Positions 23,407 through 31,464 of a DNA stretch of 38,811 bases are shown here, in pieces (position 1 is the stretch's first letter; each line of letters begins with the position of its first letter). The position numbers and the translations under genes are program-made. Under the pieces are notes generated by a model that saw nothing but the letters and a program-made list of their open reading frames with translations, searched no databases and was not told the DNA's origin. The DNA lies in NCBI GenBank assembly GCA_002212725.1, contig MTCR01000052.1:1-38811 (forward strand), given 5' to 3'. This DNA comes from Sphingobacteriales bacterium TSM_CSM. GTDB lineage: Bacteria > Bacteroidota > Bacteroidia > Chitinophagales > UBA2359.

Positions 23407-24942
23407 TTAATTTATGCGCCGGTTATTTTCATACATGGCTATAAAGGCTTGGTCATAGCCTTTCAGTTTTACCTTTTGCAGGTGTTTTTGGGCAGCGCTT
23501 GCCGAGGTAAAATTGCCGCTGAGGTAGCGATACCAGCCTTGTTCATTTTTTTCAATGCTTACATTGTCAAAAGGATGGTTGGCGAGGTTTGCAGTGCGGC
23601 AGGCCATAAACTGTATTTTATAGGTTTTATCTGTTTGGGCAGTTGCTGCCGTTGCCGGAGTAGTTGCAGCGCCTATTTCTGCGGTTAGCGGCGGTGCGGT
23701 GCCTCCGGCCGCCGCAATAAGCGGCTTTTGCTGCTGTTTTTGCTGCCTGTTTTCCTGGGCACTGCATGCTAAGTTTTCCCATTCTTTGCCAAATACCTGT
23801 TGTACGGTGGTGTATTTTTCAGAGGCTATGCTGCCCTGCAACACCCTTCGGGCAAGCGCCAGCGCATCGGTAAGTTGTTTAAATGGCGCCGGTGCCATTT
23901 GCAGCAGGTTCAGTGTATCGGCGCCAAAAGCCGAAGCGGGCAGCGCATAGTAAGTGTTTTTTATCCGTTTGTTTGCCATCTTGGTTTCCAGATACCGCCA
24001 CACCGGCAAGTAGTGCATTTCGGAAACAGTGGTTTGGCAGGTTAGCGTATCGCGGGTAAGGCGGGTTTGCAGCATTAACCCCACGCTGGTATTGGTGCTA
24101 ATGGCATTTGAAATAAAATTGCCCAAAGAATATGCCACCGGCACCTGTTTTTGTGTGCCGTCGGGTCTTTTGGCAGTAAGCATTTTTACCGGCTGCACCA
24201 CATGCGGGTGTGCGCCAATAACCATATCAACCCCTAAATTGGCAGCGGTTTGCGCCCACTCGCGCTGATAGGCGTTTTCGGTGTTTTTATATTCTTCGCC
24301 CCAATGGAAAAAGGCAACAATAAGGTCGGCTGCCAGGTTTTGGGCAGCAGCCACATCGGCGGCAATTTGTTTTCGGTCTATGCGGCTTACAATTACCGGC
24401 GGTGTGGTGCCTATGCCGTTGGTATGAAACGTATAGTTGAGCAGGGCTATGGTAAACCCGTTTTTTTCTATCAGCAAGGGGCAATGCTGCCTGCGGTCTG
24501 ATGAGTCTTTGAACGTGCCGGTTTGCAGGAAGCCCAGCCCGCGCACCACCTCAATGGTATGCAAAACCCCATCGGGGCCCGAATCGTTGGCATGATTGTT
24601 TGCCGTTACCAATGCATCAAAGCCGGCATATTTAAGGGCATCTGCCATTACATCGGGCGTGCGAAACAGCGGAAAACCGGTGTAGGGCGGCTTGCCCGGC
24701 AAGGTAAGTTCCAGATTGGCAATGGCCACATCGGCTTGCTCTATAACCGGTTTTATGTATTGGAAACAGGTGTGGTAATCATAGGTATCGGTTGCGGGGC
24801 GGTAAGCAGCAGTAAGCTGGGGTTTGTTGTTCATTACATCGCCGGCAAATAACAGGGTGATGTTGTCTTGCCCGGCTGCTGTAAAACCGGCAATAAGCCA
24901 CCCTGCCACCGCCAAAATTCTGAATAGGTACATATACTGCAT
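23407..24942 (-). CDS. CapA-family metallophosphoesterase-like protein with C-terminal SPOR-like domain
   Basis: 511 residues. A signal peptide (LFRILAVAGWLIAGFTAAGQ) precedes a PGA_cap/CapA domain: LLFAGDVMNNKPQL, VAIANLELTLPGKPPYTGFP, LVTANNHANDSGPDGV, MVIGAHPHVVQPV and VAYSLGNFIS. CapA proteins belong to the calcineurin-like fold and take part in poly-gamma-glutamate capsule anchoring or other surface polymers. A low-complexity Ala/Gln/Thr linker (about 395-430) leads to a SPOR-like domain (YKIQFMACRTANLANHPFDN to LKGYDQAFIAMYE). This domain resembles SPOR1 of the downstream gene in detail (YKIQ...ANL...N, KGY..AF). The two genes are 155 bases apart on one strand and probably related in job. 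Start ATG at 24942; a second ATG nine bases later is equally possible. Confidence 0.85.
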   Translation of the reverse strand: MQYMYLFRILAVAGWLIAGFTAAGQDNITLLFAGDVMNNKPQLTAAYRPATDTYDYHTCFQYIKPVIEQADVAIANLELTLPGKPPYTGFPLFRTPDVMADALKYAGFDALVTANNHANDSGPDGVLHTIEVVRGLGFLQTGTFKDSSDRRQHCPLLIEKNGFTIALLNYTFHTNGIGTTPPVIVSRIDRKQIAADVAAAQNLAADLIVAFFHWGEEYKNTENAYQREWAQTAANLGVDMVIGAHPHVVQPVKMLTAKRPDGTQKQVPVAYSLGNFISNAISTNTSVGLMLQTRLTRDTLTCQTTVSEMHYLPVWRYLETKMANKRIKNTYYALPASAFGADTLNLLQMAPAPFKQLTDALALARRVLQGSIASEKYTTVQQVFGKEWENLACSAQENRQQKQQQKPLIAAAGGTAPPLTAEIGAATTPATAATAQTDKTYKIQFMACRTANLANHPFDNVSIEKNEQGWYRYLSGNFTSASAAQKHLQKVKLKGYDQAFIAMYENNRRIN

Positions 24943-25124
24943 TTTTGAGCATTAAGAGCAGGTGAAACCGGCAATAAACTGCCCTCCAAAACGCTGCCTG
25001 CCATTTTGCAGTAAAGATATAGACTTTATTGTGACATTTCAAAATTTATAGCCCGATTGTTGCTTTTCCTCCCGCCGGTAGTACTACAAATTTCCTTTCC
25101 CAACCAAACTTTAACCTGTTTATG

Positions 25125-26117
25125 TTACTTTAAGGCGGTCATTAACCTGCAATCCTTAAAAATACCCGCGTTGTTTTCAACTACTAATTGGTAGGCATAG
25201 GTGTTCTGCGGCAACCCCAATGAGGCAAGGTTCAGGTAAATATTGTGGTTGCCTGCGGGCAACAAACCTTTATCTAAAACGGCGGCTTTTTTACCGGCAA
25301 GGTTCCATAGTTCCAGTTTTACGTTTGAGGCAGCGCCAAGGCTAAAGGGTATGGTAGTGGCGCCGGTAAACGGATTGGGGAAATTTTGCCCCAGTTGCAG
25401 GTGTTTGGCGGTTTCTTTTTCAATGTGGCCCAAGCCAACTGTGCCGCTGCCCTGTACGGTAACTTCTAAATAGGCATCGTAGCCGCCGGTTAAGGCGTTT
25501 GGGGTTAAAGTTGCCAGTTGATATTCGTAGCCGTCAGAAAAAATATTGTCGGTTGCCGGTGTTTTGGGGTCGGGGCCGTTGGTGTACAGGGCGGCATTGG
25601 CGGCATAAACGGCATTTACCGCATCGTGGTCAAAGGTTAGCTGTGATATGGCGGCATAGGCAGAGCTTACATACACCTGAAAATGTATGTGGCAAACCCG
25701 GCCGGGATACCAACCCGGAAAAACGGTAACAAAATCTGCCTCGCCGTTGGCATTGGTTATTTGGTACCCTCTAAGGTAGGTTTGCCCCGTTTGGGTTCCG
25801 TAGCCCGAATAATTGCCGTCTTTATCGCAATGCCATATATTTACCCGCACGTTGGGCATTGGTTCGCAGTTGGCGGTGCCTTTTATTTTAAGTTTCAGGT
25901 TTAGTTGTGAGCCGGCGCGGTCTTCGCGCACATCTTGCCTGAAATAGTAGGTGTTTTCCGATAAATCGAGCGGAAACGGGCCCGAAGTTTCTGTGGGTAT
26001 TAACACACAACTGTTTACCTCTTTGGCGCCGGCTTTGTTCAACAATATTTCCGATACCGGCAAACCAAGCCCTGCGCCGGCTAAACCAATGCGCTTTAAA
26101 AAATCTTTTCTTTTCAT
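25125..26117 (-). CDS. Intradiol ring-cleavage dioxygenase-like protein with Tat-like signal and T9SS-type C-terminus
   Basis: 330 residues. The N-terminus MKRKDFLKRIGLAGAGLGLP resembles a Tat signal, with RK for RR. The dioxygenase core (about 38-215) reads CVLIPTETSGPFPLDLSENT, VNIWHCDKDGNYSGYG and VFPGWYPGRVCHIHFQVYV. The Tyr and His-x-His residues fit the non-haem Fe3+ ligands of catechol/protocatechuate 3,4-dioxygenases. From about 240 a C-terminal domain (LGQNFPNPFTGATTIPFSLG, ELWNLAGKKAAV) has the form of T9SS type A sorting domains. Extracellular proteins of this type are common in Bacteroidota and fungi; the aromatic substrate is not known. ATG at 26117. Confidence 0.87.
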   Translation of the reverse strand: MKRKDFLKRIGLAGAGLGLPVSEILLNKAGAKEVNSCVLIPTETSGPFPLDLSENTYYFRQDVREDRAGSQLNLKLKIKGTANCEPMPNVRVNIWHCDKDGNYSGYGTQTGQTYLRGYQITNANGEADFVTVFPGWYPGRVCHIHFQVYVSSAYAAISQLTFDHDAVNAVYAANAALYTNGPDPKTPATDNIFSDGYEYQLATLTPNALTGGYDAYLEVTVQGSGTVGLGHIEKETAKHLQLGQNFPNPFTGATTIPFSLGAASNVKLELWNLAGKKAAVLDKGLLPAGNHNIYLNLASLGLPQNTYAYQLVVENNAGIFKDCRLMTALK

Positions 26118-26433
26118 AGTCAGGAGTGTTTATTTTGCAAGTTAAATAAAAATGTAAAAACGCAGGCTTTATTTTGGGTTAATTCATTCCTTAAACAATT
26201 GGGTTCTTTGCGCTAAAATTTAACCGCAAGGCTCGCAAAGCATTTTGCAAGGGGCGGCGCCACGAGAAAGAGGTAAAACCAAGGCATAAAAAAGCAACAG
26301 CGTTTTTGGTTTTTTTTGTGTTGCCGGGTAGTTCCTTTGTCAAAGTTACTTAACAAGCCAATGGTTTTATGTTGCCTTTGAGCATGGCTAAGTTTTTACA
26401 CAAAAATGTTTGTTTTCATTTGGCAAGACATAA
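26118..26433. other. Intergenic stretch without a recognisable gene
   Basis: I find no coding frame here. A weak AT-rich inverted pair AAAACCAA/TTGGTTTT (26275-26282, 26306-26313) is followed by Ts on the plus strand but serves no plus-strand gene. The segment around 26220-26250 repeats GCAAGG/GCAAAG-like words and may be a decayed intergenic repeat. Confidence 0.4.
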
Positions 26434-26462
26434 AAAAACCGATGAAAATCACATCGGTTTTT
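26434..26462 (-). terminator. Intrinsic terminator of the LRR/T9SS gene
   Basis: AAAAACCGATG (26434-26444), a 7-base loop, then CATCGGTTTTT (26452-26462). On the minus strand a T-run follows the stem, 21 bases after the stop at 26484. Confidence 0.85.
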
Positions 26463-26483
26463 GGGGAAGCTGATATGGAAAAA

Positions 26484-28982
26484 TTATGGCTTCACTACTT
26501 TTCCGCCTGCCACCAACTTTCCGTTAAAGTGGGTTATGCGGTATAAATAAATGCCCGAATACAAGCCGGCAACCGGTATTGCGGTAGTTCCGGGGTTTAG
26601 TCGGGCGGCACACATTTTTTGTCCCCACATATTATACATTTCAAAAAACAGCGTGTTTTCTGTTTGCTGAACAATATACAGGTTATTGGCGCTAAAATAG
26701 CAATTTACCGCAGCAGCATTGGGGTTATGCGGCGCCGGCGCGGCATTAACCGTAGTTGGCATACACAAAGTATTGGCATTGCGGCAAATGGTATGATACA
26801 CCGGTGGTGTGGGTACGGGTTGGTTATAATCAAAGTAAAGCCATGCGCGGTTGTTCAGTTGTTCGCCTTCGGCAATATCTGAGCGGGGGCGTATGCTGTA
26901 TTGCACAAAACCCATGCTTTGAGCGGGGTTTGTGGTGCTGTCGGGCAACAGAATGTTGCTGAACACAAATTGCAGTACATTGCCGTTTAAAATTTGCAGG
27001 GTATAGGGGTGGCTGGCAATGCCGGGTTGCAGGCTGTTAAAATCAAACTGTCCGGCGTTAAGGGTATCGAGTACGGTAATGTTAAAAGCCGTATCATTGC
27101 CGGTATTCTGAAAGTTTACCTGATAGCAAACGGGGTTGTCGGGTAAAATAAAATGTTCGTTGCCAACGCCGCGCGGCATTGCTTCTTTGTTGTTGGGGTC
27201 GTAAGAACCAACAATGGTCTGGCAATCGGTATCGGTATAAGGCGCTTCGTCGGGCGGGGCGGTGGTAACCACAAACCCCAGCGAAAAAGGTTCATTTCCG
27301 CACATTTCCACTACGGCTTGCGGGTCGCTTGCCCAGGGGTCATCGGGGTTGCCGTTGGCGCTTACGCTCATGCGCAGGGTGGCGCCGCTGGCAGCGTAGG
27401 TAAAATCCTGGCTTTGTGCGGCATTGAGTTGCAGGGTTCCCAGGGCCGACAATATATCGTCTTCATACACACGGTAGGTGGTGCTTTCGGGCATATCGCC
27501 ATCTAAGTTCTGCACGTTAAATTTAACCTCACCATCCTGGCAGGTGCCGGTTACCAGCAATTGGTAGCCGCTAATGGCATTGGTTACGCAGGCGGGCACA
27601 GGTAAAATGGTGGCTGTTGCGCAGGCGGCAGCGCCCAAAGCGGCCTCGCAATCTACGGCAACGCGCACGGTAAGGTTGCCGCATTGCCCAATATTTACCA
27701 TACCAATGTTAAACAACAAGGTATCGGCAGTTATTTCATAGGGCAGGCTGCTCCAAACGGGTTGCAAGGTGTTGGGCAGGCGCAGGGCAACAACGGCATC
27801 GGGGGCGGTTTGTGTGCCCCGGTTGCACCAGCTTATGTTGTAATCGGTTTCAAAACATCGGCGCAGCAGGGGGGCGGCCATTTCAACAGTAAGCAGGGGG
27901 CAGGTTGCGGCAGGTTGCAGCGCAAAGTTGGCGGCAAAACTGTCATCGGGGTTATTGGCATCAAAGGTGTAAGTTGCAGTGCAAACCACCTGCCACAATG
28001 CGTTGGAAGGCAGGCAGGCAAGGGTATAGGTTCCGGTATCGGCACTTAGCGAAAAGAAACCCTGTTGGTTGGTTACGGCATATTGCTGGCCGCCGTTGGC
28101 CGTTATTATGCACTGTTGCAGGGGCGGTTCGCCGGCATCTTGCAGGCAGTTACCGTTTTGGTCGTAGTAGGCAACACCGCTTATGGCAACCTGCTGTACA
28201 CACCAGATGTTGCCGGCATCTGTTTCGAGCAGGGGGCAGAAATTAAACTGCGGCAGGGGTGGCAAAAAGCCCGGGTTGGGGCAAACGCTCAGGTGTTCGA
28301 GCAGGGGCAGGTTGGTAAAATTGGGAATAAACCCGCCCAACAGGTTGTGGTGCAGGCGCAGGTTATCTAATTGCGGTATGCCCGAAAAATCGGGAATTTG
28401 GCCGGTGAGCAGGTTTCGCTCCAGGTTCAGGTCTTCCACATCGGGCATTCCCGAAAAATCGGGAATTTGGCCGGTTAAATCGTTGTCGCTCAGGTCGAGG
28501 TTTTTCAGATTGGGCAACTGAAAATCGGGTATGGTTCCGGAAATGTGGTTTTGGCTCAAATCGAGCGTTTCCAGTTCGGGCAAGTTGGCAAAGTCGGGGA
28601 GGGGTCCGTCAATTTCACCGCCCGATATACGCAGCACCTGTAGGTTGGGCAGGCTGAGGTTGGGCAGGGTTCCTTCCAAATTGTTGCCCATTGGGCCCGA
28701 AAGGTTAATGGCTGTTACGGTACAGAGCAATTCGTTTGCCGATATGCCGTACCACTCATCAACCGGCACTATGGGGTTTAACCAGCCATAGTTGTTATCC
28801 CAATCGGGGCCGTTGGTATTGTTGTAAAACTCGGTAAGGCTTTGCTGTTCTTCTTCGGGCAAATCGGCCATAAAGCATTGGGCGGTGGCATTTACCGATA
28901 CTAATAGTAATCCGTAAGCCACAGCCGTTACCCATTGCTTAAAGCCCCGTTTATTTACTGCTATTGACAAAAGAAGTTTCAT
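26484..28982 (-). CDS. Secreted leucine-rich-repeat protein with T9SS type A sorting domain
   Basis: 832 residues. A signal peptide (ending VNATAQ) precedes a plant-type LRR cap (LTEFYNNTNGPDWDNNYGWL). About seven LRR units of 21-23 residues follow (TLDLSQNHISGTIPDFQLPN, LKNLDLSDNDLTGQIPDFSG and so on) up to about residue 240. After that comes a carboxypeptidase-like/SdrD-B-type insert (VAYYDQNGNCLQDAGEPPLQ), beta-rich DUF11-like modules (FQNTGNDTAFNITVLDTLNA) and the T9SS tail (MYNMWGQKMC, VAGLYSGIYLYRITHFNGKL). It is probably a surface adhesin or binding protein. I use the ATG at 28982, which starts the signal peptide; a frame to 29024 is also open. It follows the next upstream gene by 62 bases, so the two may be one operon. 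Confidence 0.87.
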   Translation of the reverse strand: MKLLLSIAVNKRGFKQWVTAVAYGLLLVSVNATAQCFMADLPEEEQQSLTEFYNNTNGPDWDNNYGWLNPIVPVDEWYGISANELLCTVTAINLSGPMGNNLEGTLPNLSLPNLQVLRISGGEIDGPLPDFANLPELETLDLSQNHISGTIPDFQLPNLKNLDLSDNDLTGQIPDFSGMPDVEDLNLERNLLTGQIPDFSGIPQLDNLRLHHNLLGGFIPNFTNLPLLEHLSVCPNPGFLPPLPQFNFCPLLETDAGNIWCVQQVAISGVAYYDQNGNCLQDAGEPPLQQCIITANGGQQYAVTNQQGFFSLSADTGTYTLACLPSNALWQVVCTATYTFDANNPDDSFAANFALQPAATCPLLTVEMAAPLLRRCFETDYNISWCNRGTQTAPDAVVALRLPNTLQPVWSSLPYEITADTLLFNIGMVNIGQCGNLTVRVAVDCEAALGAAACATATILPVPACVTNAISGYQLLVTGTCQDGEVKFNVQNLDGDMPESTTYRVYEDDILSALGTLQLNAAQSQDFTYAASGATLRMSVSANGNPDDPWASDPQAVVEMCGNEPFSLGFVVTTAPPDEAPYTDTDCQTIVGSYDPNNKEAMPRGVGNEHFILPDNPVCYQVNFQNTGNDTAFNITVLDTLNAGQFDFNSLQPGIASHPYTLQILNGNVLQFVFSNILLPDSTTNPAQSMGFVQYSIRPRSDIAEGEQLNNRAWLYFDYNQPVPTPPVYHTICRNANTLCMPTTVNAAPAPHNPNAAAVNCYFSANNLYIVQQTENTLFFEMYNMWGQKMCAARLNPGTTAIPVAGLYSGIYLYRITHFNGKLVAGGKVVKP

Positions 28983-29044
28983 GAACGAATTTTCAGGGTT
29001 AATGCTTTTCTTTAAAAACGGCAAAACAACTTTGCCCGATGCTG

Positions 29045-29848
29045 CTATTCCAAAATTATTTTGCGGCTGGTTTGGGTATGCTCTGTTTTTATTTGAGCAA
29101 TGTACATGCCTCTTGGCAAATTACCCACCGGCAATTGGCTGTGTGCCGTAACCGGGGTGGTTAAAATGTGCTCTCCCTGCATGTTGTACAGGCTCAAAGT
29201 GCCTTGTGCATAAGGCATGGTGAGGTAGAGCGTTTCTTTTGCCGGCATGGGATATAGGGCAACTTGTGCCCGGGTGTTTTGGTTGGGTTCTATACCAACG
29301 GCAGGCTCCTGATATAAAATGGTTTGTTGAGTTCCCAAAAGTACGTTGTCGCCGGTTTTTTGGCCGTTTCCGTTGGCGGCTAAGCTGCTGAAGTAAAAGG
29401 TAATATTGGTATTGCCGGTAAGGGTGGCGGGCGCCTGCCAGGTAAAACTCCACGATGCCGTGCCCCCGCTGAGTGTTTTGGGCGATGATTGCCTTACATA
29501 TTGCCTGCTGTTGGAGGTGGTTTTTGAGCTGCCCGAACCGGCGGTAAATGTGCCGCAGGCGTTGTTGGACTCATTGAGGCAGGTTATCTGAAATCCGGCG
29601 CGGGTGGCATTGCTGGCCTGGGTAAGGGTAATGGTATAGGTTTGATTGGGCGCTACCGTATCGGGTATGCCGGCAATGCTTACGGTTCCGGTAAAGGTTC
29701 CGCCATTATGGCAACTTGTTTGTGCGCAGGTGCTTTCGCCCGGCGCGCCCGTTTTACCCGCCGGCGGATTGCCGGGGTCTTTTGATGCACTGAAAATGTA
29801 ACAAACAAAAAAGAGCACAAGTACAGTTAGCAATGAGTTTGTTTTCAT
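29045..29848 (-). CDS. Choice-of-anchor V domain (Reeler-like) protein with T9SS type A sorting domain
   Basis: 267 residues. A signal peptide (SLLTVLVLFFVCYIFSAS) is followed by KTGAPGESTCAQTSCHNGGT. This Cys/His segment and the beta sandwich after it (TGTVSIAGIP, YTITLTQASNATRAGFQITC, TASWSFTWQAPAT) are the signature of the choice-of-anchor V domain. The tail (VALYPMPAKETLYLTMPYAQ, LYNMQGEHI, VGNLPRGMYIAQIKTEH) is a T9SS type A sorting domain. CAQTSCH has the form C-x3-C-H. That is close to, but not the same as, the haem c motif, so haem binding is only a possibility. Probably co-transcribed with the LRR gene downstream. Confidence 0.83.
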   Translation of the reverse strand: MKTNSLLTVLVLFFVCYIFSASKDPGNPPAGKTGAPGESTCAQTSCHNGGTFTGTVSIAGIPDTVAPNQTYTITLTQASNATRAGFQITCLNESNNACGTFTAGSGSSKTTSNSRQYVRQSSPKTLSGGTASWSFTWQAPATLTGNTNITFYFSSLAANGNGQKTGDNVLLGTQQTILYQEPAVGIEPNQNTRAQVALYPMPAKETLYLTMPYAQGTLSLYNMQGEHILTTPVTAHSQLPVGNLPRGMYIAQIKTEHTQTSRKIILE

Positions 29849-30056
29849 AAAAAACGCTTCGGTAAAAAATTAACTGAACAATATTTTTGTTAATAGCGGC
29901 AAGATTCGCAAAAATCCGATGATTAAACCTGTAAGTACAATAATCAAAAAATTAAAAAAGGAACACAGGCAACACCCCGCCAACAGGGTTGTGTTTTATG
30001 CTGCAACAATGTTGGCAAAGCGCTGCCTGCATTCCGCAATCTCACTCAAAACATTT

Positions 30057-31142
30057 CTATTCTACAACTACTTTTTGGCTTTTTACAGCGCCGCCGGTGG
30101 TTTGTATTTGGATGAGGTAAACGCCGCCGGGCAAATTAGACAGGTTCATTTGGAGCGTTTGGCTGCCGTTGGCAGTCTGGCTCATCATAAGTTTACCCGA
30201 CATATCGAACACCCTGCACTGTGCAATGGCTTCGGTGGCATTGATGGTTAATTGTTGTGCGCGTACCGGGTTGGGTGATACGGTTAGTCCAACAGCCGCG
30301 CCTAAACCGGTTTTACCCGATGTGGTTTGCTGTGCTGCGGCAGCAATTTTATGTCCATGGTGCCCGTGGTGGCCATGGTGTGGGCCATGATGCGGTCCGC
30401 CGGGGCCGGCAGTAGTATCGGCTGGCAGGTCGCAGTTGGCTTGTACATAGGCAAACAAATCGGCTACGGTAGCAAACGAGGTAGAGTCAACCGTGCTGAG
30501 GCAATCTGCCAAACCTTCTTCCAGCAGGTGGGCAAATACTTCCCCTACGGTAGGCATGTCTAAATCCAGCGAGTCGGCATGGCAACCGCCATGTCCGTGT
30601 CCGTGGTGTGGGCCTTCCAGCGTATCAACGGGTAAGGCGCAGTTGGCCTGTACATAGGCAAACAGTTCTTCAATGCTGGCAAAGGAGGTAGAGTCAACGC
30701 CGGTAAGGCAATCGGCCAGCCCTTCTTCCAGCAGGTGTGCAAACACTTCACCAACGGTGGGCGGGGTGTCCACATCGGTAGAGTCGTCATCGCCCCAGCC
30801 GCCACCCGGGCCGCCCAAATCGCAGTTGGCTTGCACATAATCAAACAGTTCTTCAATACTGGCAAAGGAGGTAGAGTCAACGCCGGTAAGGCAATCGGCC
30901 AACCCTTCTTCCAGCAGGTGTGCAAACACTTCGCCCACACTGGGCGGGGTGTCCACATCGGTAGAGTCGCTGTCATCGTCGTCGTCGTCGTCCCAGCCGC
31001 CGCCCGGCCCATCGCCATCATGATGATGATGATTTCCGCCACCGTGATGCGGGCCGCCGCCGCCCTGTGCAACCATAACTAAGGGTAAGCAGCAAATAAG
31101 CATAGCTGCCAGTGCAAAATGCAGTAATTTTTTAAGTTTCAT
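30057..31142 (-). CDS. T9SS cargo protein built of three near-identical Cys-containing repeats with His/Gly/Asp-rich linkers
   Basis: 361 residues. A signal peptide (MKLKKLLHFALAAMLICCLP, VMVAQ) is followed by a Gly/His/Asp stretch (27-68: PHHGGGNHHHH, then seven Asp). Three copies of a 39-residue unit lie at 69-107, 130-168 and 199-237. Each has the form VGEVFAHLLEEGLADCL, a VDSTSFA turn, then LFxYVQANC, with two Cys per unit. Linkers are acidic or His-rich (GPHHGHGHGGCHAD, GPHHGPHHGHHGHHGHK). A T9SS type A tail closes the protein (VSPNPVRAQQLTINATEAIA, LPGGVYLIQIQT). I do not recognise the repeat family. Extracellular metal binding is inferred from composition. A full promoter lies at 31218-31248. 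Confidence 0.8.
   Translation of the reverse strand: MKLKKLLHFALAAMLICCLPLVMVAQGGGGPHHGGGNHHHHDGDGPGGGWDDDDDDDSDSTDVDTPPSVGEVFAHLLEEGLADCLTGVDSTSFASIEELFDYVQANCDLGGPGGGWGDDDSTDVDTPPTVGEVFAHLLEEGLADCLTGVDSTSFASIEELFAYVQANCALPVDTLEGPHHGHGHGGCHADSLDLDMPTVGEVFAHLLEEGLADCLSTVDSTSFATVADLFAYVQANCDLPADTTAGPGGPHHGPHHGHHGHHGHKIAAAAQQTTSGKTGLGAAVGLTVSPNPVRAQQLTINATEAIAQCRVFDMSGKLMMSQTANGSQTLQMNLSNLPGGVYLIQIQTTGGAVKSQKVVVE
30432..30938 (-). repeat. Three-copy coding repeat (units 30822-30938, 30639-30755, 30432-30548)
   Basis: Each unit is 117 bases (39 codons). Units 1 and 2 differ by one residue over the unit (D versus A before YVQANC), with DNA nearly the same, so the duplication is recent or kept even by recombination. 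Unit 3 is more diverged (STVDSTSFATVADLF). Linker DNA differs in length and composition. Confidence 0.9.
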
Positions 31143-31464
31143 GTTGTAATTGTTCTTTTGTTGTAAGAAATTAAGTTAACAACGGCTTGCTGCAGTCAAG
31201 GGCTGTTTTATCAATGGCAAAAGTATTTCAGTCCTATGGGGCTGCCAAAAACATTTTTGCCCGTTTTTTAAGCAAAAAATGCAAACAATATTCGGGCATA
31301 TTTTGTTACTTTCCTTTAAAAAAAGGCATTACAGCGTTACTGTTTTTCGGGTTTTTTTAAGTATTTTTCGGGTAAAATATTTTTTTAAAATTTTCAGAAT
31401 CCTGCTATTCGGGCAATTCTGTCCGTTTTTTTTTAATTCAATAATGTAATGCAAGTACAAGCCA
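31143..31464. other. AT-rich intergenic region between divergent genes
   Basis: The left part holds the promoter of the His/Cys repeat gene (31218-31248). The right part (31310-31440) is very AT-rich, with two copies of TTTTTCGGG and several T-runs, and would be the leader of the gene at 31465. I see no further gene or clear TAnnTTTG box for the plus strand. Confidence 0.5.
31218..31248 (-). promoter_or_regulatory. Promoter of the His/Cys repeat gene
   Basis: On the minus strand TTG (31248-31246), 20 bases, then TACTTTTG (31225-31218). It is the same form and spacing as the hxlR and DUF4332 promoters; the leader would be about 70 bases. Confidence 0.65.

Noticed and set aside
30432..30938. 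Regular repeats as a possible CRISPR array
   Set aside because: The units are in-frame coding repeats of 117 bases with coding linkers of differing length, not short repeats with uniform spacers.
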